This document shows, one piece after another, positions 8,712 through 15,055 of a stretch of 64,000 bases of DNA. The notes beneath the pieces were generated by a model. It did no database searches. It was given only the letters and a program-made list of their open reading frames with translations, and had not been told where the DNA came from. The stretch lies in assembly GCF_030216305.1 (NCBI RefSeq), contig NZ_JASOKT010000003.1, positions 1 to 64,000 of the forward strand. The letters are read 5' to 3'. Position 1 is the first letter of the stretch, and each line of letters starts with the position of its first letter. The DNA comes from Actinotignum timonense. Lineage in GTDB: Bacteria; Actinomycetota; Actinomycetes; Actinomycetales; Actinomycetaceae. Position numbers and translations under genes: made by a program.

Positions 8712-8829
8712 CGGGAGTTCCGCGACGCGGTAGTGTTGCGGCGTTTGCGTAGCGCAGATTCAGCGGCGCGGTAGTGTTGCGGCGATTGGGTAGCGCCGAT
8801 TTAGCGGCGCGGTAGTGTTGCGACGCGCG
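8706..8829. repeat. 41-bp tandem repeat overlapping the iclR stop codon
   Basis: GCGGTAGTGTTGCG starts at 8727, 8768 and 8809, an exact 41-base period, and each unit carries GCGTAGCG or GGGTAGCG plus CAGCGGC-like ends. A partial first unit begins at 8706 and contains the stop codon. Confidence 0.75.
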
Positions 8830-8859
8830 TTAGCGTAGCGAGCGCTACCGCGCGTTTTT
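8823..8859 (+). terminator. Rho-independent terminator of iclR
   Basis: ACGCGCGTTAGCG pairs with CGCTACCGCGCGT across a short loop (one mismatch) and is followed by a run of five T. It ends the iclR transcript. The motif TAACGACGCCGCCAGCTGGC follows at 8859-8878. Confidence 0.75.
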
Positions 8860-8939
8860 AACGACGCCGCCAGCTGGCTTTCTCCCCATTAGCCGCGAAA
8901 GTGCGCCGCCTGGGGACTTATGTCACATTTGCCCTGGTC

Positions 8940-8960
8940 TACATGTGTAGATACTTGTAC
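8940..8960. promoter_or_regulatory. Candidate operator before galactarate dehydratase
   Basis: Second copy of the block described at 7699-7719, 92 bases before the GTG start at 9052. Conserved bases include TAC, TGTAGA, ACT and GTA in register. It is the only regulatory-looking sequence I find between 8880 and 9051. Confidence 0.5.
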
Positions 8961-9051
8961 TGCCCGCAAATATGATGGCGTCGTGTGTATACCACTGCAC
9001 GGGCGTCTTTCCGGCATATCTCAGGCAGACCCCAAGGCAAAGGAGCATATT

Positions 9052-10182
9052 GTGAGCCGGGATACCATCGCACACGTGAAGCTTTCTCACGTTATTTTGC
9101 CACTGAACAACCCGATTTCTGACGCAAAGGTGTTCACCGGGCGGCAAAAGCCCATGACCGAGGTGAATTTCCTCTTCTGCGAGATCGAAACAACCGATGG
9201 CCATTCCGGAGTTGGTTTTTCGTATTCGAAGCGGGCGGGTGGACCGGCCCAATTCGCCCACGCTTCCGAGGTCGCCGATAACCTCATCGGGGAAGATCCC
9301 AACGATATTGACCGGCTGCGCGTGAAGCTACTGTGGGCCGGGGCTTCGGTGGGGCGCAGCGGGGTGGCGGTGCAGGCCATTGCCGCCATTGATGTGGCTC
9401 TGTGGGATTTGAAGGCGAAGCGGGCCGGGCTGCCGCTCTCCAAGCTTATTGGCGCCCACCGGGATTCCATCCGTACCTACAACACCTCCGGCGGCTTCCT
9501 CTCCTCGCCGCTGGAAGAAGTGATCGAGAATGCGCTGACTTCCAAGGAGAAGGGCATTGGCGGTATCAAGATCAAGGTGGGTCACCCGGATCACCAGGTG
9601 GATTACACCCGCGTCAAGGCGGTGCGCGAGGCGCTGGGCGATGACTTCCCGCTCATGGTGGATGCGAATCAGCAGTGGGATCGCCCCACCGCGAACCGCA
9701 TGTGCGAGTGGCTGGAAGAATTCAATCTGGTGTGGATTGAGGAACCGCTGGATGCCTACGATTACGAAGGCCATGCGGAGCTCGCGCGGCGTTTCATCAC
9801 CCCGATTGCTACCGGTGAGATGCTCGCTTCGGTGGCCGAGCACGTCAAACTCATCGAGAACCACTCCTGCGATTTCATTCAGCCGGACGCTCCGCGCGTG
9901 GGCGGCGTTTCGGAGTTCCTCAAACTGACGAAGCTGGCCGAGCATGCCGGCCTACAGCTCGCCCCGCATTTCGCCATGGAGATCCACTCCCACCTGGCGG
10001 CCACCTATTCCCTGGAGCCGTGGGTGGAGCACTTCACCTGGCTCGATCCGCTCTTCAATGAGCACATGGAAATCAAGGGCGGCCGCATGATTGTTTCTGA
10101 CCGGCCCGGCCTGGGGGTGACTCTTTCCGATCAGCTGCGCGCCTGGACGGTGAATACCTTCGAAGTCGGTAAGCGGCGCTAA
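9052..10182 (+). CDS. L-talarate/galactarate dehydratase
   Basis: 376 residues. An enolase-superfamily dehydratase that converts galactarate (or L-talarate) to 5-keto-4-deoxyglucarate. It follows the Salmonella TalrD/GalrD sequence closely: SDAKVFTGRQKPMTEV, FSYSKRAGG, LLWAGASVGRSG, GAHRDS..YNTSGGFL. Catalytic residues are visible: KIK at 173-175, metal ligands in VDAN (203-206), IEEP (229-232) and TGE (254-256), and His 306 in APHFAME. The GTG at 9052 is preceded by AAAGGAG six bases away; an ATG at 8920 lies in frame but upstream of the candidate operator. It lets galactarate enter the same aldolase pathway as glucarate. Confidence 0.93.
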   Translation: MSRDTIAHVKLSHVILPLNNPISDAKVFTGRQKPMTEVNFLFCEIETTDGHSGVGFSYSKRAGGPAQFAHASEVADNLIGEDPNDIDRLRVKLLWAGASVGRSGVAVQAIAAIDVALWDLKAKRAGLPLSKLIGAHRDSIRTYNTSGGFLSSPLEEVIENALTSKEKGIGGIKIKVGHPDHQVDYTRVKAVREALGDDFPLMVDANQQWDRPTANRMCEWLEEFNLVWIEEPLDAYDYEGHAELARRFITPIATGEMLASVAEHVKLIENHSCDFIQPDAPRVGGVSEFLKLTKLAEHAGLQLAPHFAMEIHSHLAATYSLEPWVEHFTWLDPLFNEHMEIKGGRMIVSDRPGLGVTLSDQLRAWTVNTFEVGKRR

Positions 10183-10268
10183 CGGGAACGCGCCCCTCAA
10201 CCGTTCGGCAACTGCGAGCCGCATCGAGATGAACAACAGTTCATCTCGCAGTCGAACCTAGAGAAAAC

Positions 10269-10309
10269 TGGGGCGTGATTGACGGCTATACGCTGACAAT
10301 CACGCCCCA
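10269..10309. terminator. Bidirectional terminator hairpin
   Basis: TGGGGCGTGATTG (10269-10281) and CAATCACGCCCCA (10297-10309) form a perfect 13-bp stem between two convergent genes. A second stem, CGAGATGAAC/GTTCATCTCG, lies just upstream near 10224-10247. Confidence 0.75.
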
Positions 10310-10315
10310 AGGGTA

Positions 10316-10744
10316 CTAATTTTCGCTTCCTATAGCGAGGTTTTCCCTCCGATATTTATAGCCGACCGCATAGCCCACTACGAGGATAACGACGGCGAAT
10401 CGCGTCCATGACGAATTCTGTATTACGAGCAGTGCTATTGCACTTGCCATATAGAATCCCGCGTGGAGGATTTCCGTGAGACCTTCCCGCCGCCGCCAAG
10501 AAAAACTCCACAGCGTTACAGGAACCAGAAGAACGGCCTCAAGAATAACCGGGATGTCAGTCCATCCCACCTGCTCAAGATTGGCAGCGAGGGCTACCAG
10601 GATTCCGCCCCACACCACCTCTGGGAATAGACGCCACCACATCGTTCCCCTCCTTATTTCACGGAGCTTCAATTCTTGCCACATTCGGAGTTCCGTCATC
10701 AGCGACGCAACTTGGCGAAATTCTTGCGGAGAAGCGTATCTCAT
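10316..10744 (-). CDS. Small membrane protein, unknown function
   Basis: About 142 residues from the ATG at 10744. A soluble, charged N-terminal 35 residues are followed by about four hydrophobic segments, each flanked by Arg (FSWRRREGL, YKYRRENL). I recognise no family. No clear ribosome site precedes this ATG, and an in-frame GTG at 10894 would add 50 residues, so the start is unsure. It converges with the dehydratase gene across a strong terminator. Base composition is lower in GC than its neighbours, which may point to later acquisition. Confidence 0.6.
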   Translation of the reverse strand: MRYASPQEFRQVASLMTELRMWQELKLREIRRGTMWWRLFPEVVWGGILVALAANLEQVGWTDIPVILEAVLLVPVTLWSFSWRRREGLTEILHAGFYMASAIALLVIQNSSWTRFAVVILVVGYAVGYKYRRENLAIGSEN

Positions 10745-10908
10745 ATTAGATACATTATTAACATACACGTCAGTGCAGTATTTGAGCAATGTTTCAATCG
10801 GAGGGTGGGCTATTTTTCGACCGTCGATTCTGCGTTTTTGTGACAGTCGCCGATGACTGCGAAATACCCGAGCAACGGCGTGGGCAAGGAACACAGTGGC
10901 CGGTTGGC

Positions 10909-10941
10909 CCCGGGGTGGGCGGATTTTCCGCCCACCCCGGG
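10909..10941. terminator. 15-bp perfect hairpin between convergent ends
   Basis: CCCGGGGTGGGCGGA (10909-10923) pairs perfectly with TCCGCCCACCCCGGG (10927-10941) across a three-base loop. It lies behind the second aldolase gene and ends in a GCGTCGTCGTA motif copy. Confidence 0.7.
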
Positions 10942-10949
10942 CGTCGTCG

Positions 10950-11016
10950 TATTTAATGCGCGATATTTAGTGCACGGTACTTAACGCGGCACTTAATGCG
11001 CGTTTATTTATGCGCG
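10950..11016. repeat. Degenerate 14-bp tandem repeat at the aldolase 3' end
   Basis: Five consecutive units of 12-14 bases follow TATTTAATGCGCGA, the last overlapping the stop codon of the gene ending at 11008. Confidence 0.6.
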
Positions 11017-11898
11017 TACCTCGCGCAGCAGCGTCGCGATTTTCTCCGAATCCTCCGCGCTCAGCGGGACCTGCGGGGCACGCATCAACGGCGAGCACTC
11101 CACCCCGCACAAACGCACCCCCTCCTTAATCGCAGCAATGAAAATATCACCGATCTCATACACCGCAGCCAAACGCGTAATCTTCCCCAACTCCACAGCC
11201 GCGCGCGTAACATCCCCGGCCTCATACGCCGCATGCATCGCCGCAAACACCTCAGGAATCAAATTCGTGAGACCCGAGAGCACCCCAGCCCCGCCACACA
11301 CCCGATTCCCAATGTAATACTCATCAAAACCAGAAAGCACCGCGAAATCCGGGCGCGCCTTCTTCACCTCACGAATCACCCGGCGCGTATGACTCTGGGT
11401 ATCCACCGTATCCTTGAGCGCCACAATATTTTCGTGCCGGGCAGCCAGCTCAGCCACCAACTCCGGACTCAAATCCGCACCCGTACGCTCCGGGAAGTTA
11501 TAAAGCATCACAGGAAGCTGCGTCGCGCCCGCAACCGCGTCATAAAAATCAAGCGCCCGCCCGTGCGAATGCCCGAAATAGAAGGGCGGGAGGGCCACCA
11601 CGCCATCCACACCAGCCGCCTCAGCAGCCGCGATATTCTCCAGCACCTCACCCAAACGCGCCGCGCTCACCCCGGCCAGCACCTGGAAACGCCCCGCGGC
11701 CTGCTTGACCGCGAACTTCAAGAACTCGGCCTTCTCCTCGGTAGAGAAAGAGAAAAACTCCCCAATCGAGCCGAAGAAGAGCACCCCGTTGAGCCCGGAC
11801 TCGGCAAGACGATCAATATGGGCAGCCATCGCCGGATAATCAATCGCACCCGAATCGTCGATCAACGTGACCGACGGGCAATACACACCAGAAAACAT
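11008..11898 (-). CDS. Second DapA/NanA-family lyase
   Basis: 296 residues, full length for the family. Motifs are GSIGE (43-47), YNFPERTG with catalytic Tyr 133, and VALKDTVD with Schiff-base Lys 162. The substrate cannot be read from sequence; candidates are 2-keto-3-deoxy sugar acids or N-acetylneuraminate-like compounds. It is not a duplicate of the enzyme at 6743-7630, from which it differs at most aligned positions. A perfect palindrome upstream (11977-11991) suggests control by an IclR-type protein, linking it loosely to the aldarate locus. The distance from that locus leaves this open. Confidence 0.85.
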   Translation of the reverse strand: MFSGVYCPSVTLIDDSGAIDYPAMAAHIDRLAESGLNGVLFFGSIGEFFSFSTEEKAEFLKFAVKQAAGRFQVLAGVSAARLGEVLENIAAAEAAGVDGVVALPPFYFGHSHGRALDFYDAVAGATQLPVMLYNFPERTGADLSPELVAELAARHENIVALKDTVDTQSHTRRVIREVKKARPDFAVLSGFDEYYIGNRVCGGAGVLSGLTNLIPEVFAAMHAAYEAGDVTRAAVELGKITRLAAVYEIGDIFIAAIKEGVRLCGVECSPLMRAPQVPLSAEDSEKIATLLREVRA

Positions 11899-11976
11899 TC
11901 CAACCCCTTGTCAGTGGCGCGCGGCCGGCCACCCCGAATGGGCGGCATGCCGCGGCAGTCGTTCATACATCTATTA

Positions 11977-11991
11977 TGGAACTAAGTTCCA
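11977..11991. promoter_or_regulatory. Perfect 15-bp palindrome, IclR-type operator candidate
   Basis: TGGAACTAAGTTCCA is a perfect inverted repeat and resembles the TGGAAATnATTTCCA class of IclR operators. It lies 79 bases before the ATG of the lyase gene at 11898. Confidence 0.55.
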
Positions 11992-12051
11992 CCTAATGGG
12001 ACTGTGCGGGGCTTGCGCTACGTCACATTTCGGGGATGCCGCACGGTACGG

Positions 12052-13638
12052 CTAGCACTCCACCACGTTAACCGCGAGCCCGCCCTCCGAAGTTTCCTTA
12101 TATTTGGAGAGCATATCCATCCCGGTTTGGCGCATGGTTTCCACCACGGTATCAAAGGAGACGGTGTGGGAGCCGTCGCCCCACAGCGCGATATAGGCAG
12201 CATTAATGGATTTCACCGCGGCCATGGCGTTGCGTTCAATGCACGGAATTTGCACCAGGCCACCCACCGGATCGCACGTGAGGCCAAGAGAATGCTCCAT
12301 AGCAATTTCCGCGGCATTTTCCACCTGAGCAGGGGTGCCGCCCAGGGCTTCCGCGAAACCGGCAGCCGCCATTGCTGATGCTGAACCGACTTCACCCTGG
12401 CAGCCCACTTCCGCCCCGGCAATGGACGCATTTGTCTTAATAATTCCGCCGATGGCCGCCCCGGCGAGCAAAAAATTATACATTCCCTCACGGGTGGCCC
12501 CGGGCACGAACCGTTCATAATACGTGAGGACCGCGGGAACGACGCCGGCCGCGCCGTTCGTCGGCGCGGTGACGATCCGGTGGCCGGCCGCATTTTCTTC
12601 GTTGATCGCCAGGGCGAAAAGATTCACCCACCCGAGGGCTTCCAGCTGGTCCGCGCGATGCCCCGCCGCGGTTTTTTCCTCCAGCTCACGGGCCAGCCCG
12701 GGGGCGCGCCGCTTCACGCGCAGCCCGCCCGGAAGCGTCCCCTCCGTGGCAATCCCGGCTTTAATGGCCTCGTCCATGACCGCGTGCACCCGATCCATAT
12801 GGGCAATAACCGCCGGCTGCGGGCGCAGCGCGGTTTCGTTAGCGAGCGCGAGTTCAGAAATGCGCATGCCAGTTTCGGAACAGAGCTCCAGCAGCCGAGC
12901 GGCGGTGAAAAAAGGATAGGGGACCGCGGTCTGGGCGGCCTCGGCCTGTTCTTCCGTGGCGAGCGGCGCCACCCGCGGTTGGGCCGGATCGCCCAGCTCT
13001 TCCATCACGAAACCGCCACCCACCGAATAATACGTATGTTCAGCGAGGAGCTCCCCTTCCGCCCAGGCGCGCAAAGTTAACGCATTTACGTGGTAGGGCA
13101 AAATATCACGCGGGCGAAAAATAATATCGCGGTCGCGCACGAAAGGCGTGGGCTCGAAACCGGGCACGGTGAGGGTGCCGGAAGAATCGATAGCAGCTTC
13201 CATGCCGTCCACCACCGCGATGGACACGTTTTCCGGGCTGTACCCGGACAGCCCGAGGAGGACCGCGCGGTCGGTATTATGCCCGCGCCCGGTGGCGGCC
13301 AGGGAACCGAAGAGATCCACGCGCAGGCTCGTGATGCGGGCGCCCGGGGCGCGGGCGGCCAGCAGCGTTGCGAAATGCAGCCCGGCGCGCATGGGCCCCA
13401 CCGTATGCGACGACGACGGGCCTATCCCCACCCGGAACATATCGCATACCCCCAGGGGATTCGCGCGGGTTTCCTCCTCTCCGGATTCGCCGGTGGTCCC
13501 GGTTACTTGCGTTTCGCCGGCGAGGATGGCGGCGGGCAGGGCGGTGTGCGGGGTGCCGGGGTGACGTTCGCTGAGGGAAACCGGGACGGTATGTGCGGCG
13601 TCGTCGAAATCAGGATTGAGCCTTAAACGCGAGGTCAT
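12052..13638 (-). CDS. sdaA: L-serine ammonia-lyase, iron-sulfur, single chain
   Basis: 528 residues. It deaminates L-serine to pyruvate and ammonia using a [4Fe-4S] cluster. The beta part begins at FRVGIGPSSSHTVGPM (about 68-83). The alpha part carries the cluster cysteines in GCQGEVGSA, LTCDPVGG and PCIERNA, and ends with TSEGGLAVNVVEC. A roughly 60-residue N-terminal extension, low in complexity, is not usual for the family. The ATG at 13638 has a good AAGGA site, so the extension is probably translated. It includes a copy of the dispersed GACGACG motif (13595-13606). Pyruvate output fits the neighbouring aldolase pathway. Confidence 0.95.
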   Translation of the reverse strand: MTSRLRLNPDFDDAAHTVPVSLSERHPGTPHTALPAAILAGETQVTGTTGESGEEETRANPLGVCDMFRVGIGPSSSHTVGPMRAGLHFATLLAARAPGARITSLRVDLFGSLAATGRGHNTDRAVLLGLSGYSPENVSIAVVDGMEAAIDSSGTLTVPGFEPTPFVRDRDIIFRPRDILPYHVNALTLRAWAEGELLAEHTYYSVGGGFVMEELGDPAQPRVAPLATEEQAEAAQTAVPYPFFTAARLLELCSETGMRISELALANETALRPQPAVIAHMDRVHAVMDEAIKAGIATEGTLPGGLRVKRRAPGLARELEEKTAAGHRADQLEALGWVNLFALAINEENAAGHRIVTAPTNGAAGVVPAVLTYYERFVPGATREGMYNFLLAGAAIGGIIKTNASIAGAEVGCQGEVGSASAMAAAGFAEALGGTPAQVENAAEIAMEHSLGLTCDPVGGLVQIPCIERNAMAAVKSINAAYIALWGDGSHTVSFDTVVETMRQTGMDMLSKYKETSEGGLAVNVVEC

Positions 13639-13758
13639 ACATGTCCTTCCGGTTGCTGGTCACGCACCGTTTGTGATCATACGGCAAGCGGCCGGGAGCT
13701 GCGCGCCCCCGGCCACTTTTGTGCTTGCCTGTGTGGCTATCTGGCTACTGCCCTCAGG

Positions 13759-14613
13759 CTACTTACCCGCCGGGCCTTCCCAGCCGGGAACCAGCTGGTT
13801 CGGGCAGGTCTGCAAGTACTGGGCGAAAGCATCGTGCTCGGCCTGGGTGACAGTCAGCCCGTAGGTGGCCTTCACGCCGATCTGCCGCGCGACGTACTGG
13901 CAGGTGAAGTTCTTGTTCGCGGGGACCCACTCAGCGGCGGAACGCCCGGCCTTTTCCTTGGCCTGGTCCGCGGAGACGGCCTGCATATTGCGCGGGTCGC
14001 TGGCGAAAGCGGCGCGCTGCTCGTCCGTGAACTGGTTGGCGCCCGAAGCCCAAGCGTTATCGAGGCTGACGATGCGGTCCACCACCACGGTCTTGGTGCC
14101 GGCTTCCGGGCGCGCGTAATCAACCATATTGCCGGTGTAGCTATCCACCAGGGTGCCGTAGGCGATACCGCAGCCGGAGGTGCCGGGCTGCACACCCACG
14201 TTCACGAGGTCGCGGCGCAGAATGTCCGTGTAGACGTTACATTCGTCTTCGTTCAGACCGGCCGCATTGGGACCGAACTTCGCCGGATCGGCCTTATCGG
14301 TGGCGGAAGGTTCGGCAACTGTGAGGGTGCCGAGAAGTTCGGTTGCGCTTTGCGGGTGGGCCGGGTTCGGGATGACTGCCGGGAGCTTTTCCGGCGGGGT
14401 TTCCGAAGCGCCGGGAGTGACGACGGCGGAGCTAGCGGCAGGTGAGGTAGCGGGAGCGGAGGTGGCGGCAGCCTCATCACTACTCTTGGTGCATGCCCCC
14501 ATCATCCCCGCGAGAATAGCCAAGGACCCCATGGCGGCGGCGCACTTCGCAAGCGAGGTGCGGGCGGTGGTGGATGCGCCGTGGCCGGCGCTGCCAAAAC
14601 TAGTGCGTGGCAT
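13759..14613 (-). CDS. DUF1524-type HNH nuclease lipoprotein with catalytic His replaced
   Basis: 284 residues. A lipoprotein signal (MMGAC, Cys 41) precedes a Ser/Ala/Pro linker of about 70 residues and a secreted HNH-like domain. Recognisable parts are DILRRDL, CGIAYGTLVDSYTGNMV, NAWASGANQFTDEQRAAFASDP and FTCQYVARQIGVKATYGLTVTQAEHDA. The usual VDH(V/I)V..A motif reads VVDRIVSLDNAW here, with Arg 180 (codon CGC) in place of His, and the DGPTN-like segment is replaced by SADQA. The protein is probably not an active nuclease but may still bind nucleic acid or cell-wall material. The ATG at 14613 follows GAAGGA. Confidence 0.85.
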   Translation of the reverse strand: MPRTSFGSAGHGASTTARTSLAKCAAAMGSLAILAGMMGACTKSSDEAAATSAPATSPAASSAVVTPGASETPPEKLPAVIPNPAHPQSATELLGTLTVAEPSATDKADPAKFGPNAAGLNEDECNVYTDILRRDLVNVGVQPGTSGCGIAYGTLVDSYTGNMVDYARPEAGTKTVVVDRIVSLDNAWASGANQFTDEQRAAFASDPRNMQAVSADQAKEKAGRSAAEWVPANKNFTCQYVARQIGVKATYGLTVTQAEHDAFAQYLQTCPNQLVPGWEGPAGK

Positions 14614-14847
14614 GACTTCCTTCTCTTTTCGTTCTCTTCTCGAATAGATAAAACTGCACGGCGCCGAAACGCCGCGTGACAATGGTAGACAAGCAACCGC
14701 GCGGATTCAAAGGCGGGGCGCATGGTGGAATACCAGGTGGACGCGGTGCCTGGGGTGCGCGGCGGTGGTGGTATGCTGCGGGCCGGTTTGCGGCGCGGGG
14801 CGTGTGCGTGCGGTGCAGCGGGGCGGGCGCGGCCGGGCGCGCGTGCG

Positions 14848-14860
14848 GTACGACGACGCA
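14848..14860 (+). repeat. GTACGACGACGCA motif copy, intergenic
   Basis: One copy of the short dispersed motif. The surrounding gene-free stretch 14614-15055 otherwise holds repeat copy E and a terminator; no gene is seen. Confidence 0.5.
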
Positions 14861-14900
14861 TTCACGACGCCAGGCCGGGCTGAATCCGGCGCGGGCGGAC

Positions 14901-14965
14901 ATATATAAGTTTCGAGCTGTACTGCATACGTAACACAAACGAAGTACGGCCCTGAAAACAAGGTG
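14901..14965 (+). repeat. Dispersed ~100-bp repeat, partial diverged copy E
   Basis: It keeps TGTACTGC, ACGAAGTAC and CCTGA..ACA in the same order and spacing as the other copies but lacks the CAGGTGCTGG tail. Confidence 0.6.
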
Positions 14966-15007
14966 CCCCGCCCGGAGCCAGAACGATACTGACCGAGCGG
15001 GGCACCT
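14961..15007 (-). terminator. Terminator behind the wall-protein genes
   Basis: AGGTGCCCCGCCCGG (14961-14975) pairs with CCGAGCGGGGCACCT (14993-15007) with one mismatch. On the minus strand it is followed by TTGTTTTC. Confidence 0.7.
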
Positions 15008-15055
15008 ATTCGCAACAAGTGGCGTCACGTGCCACGAACTAACGCGAGTGCACCT

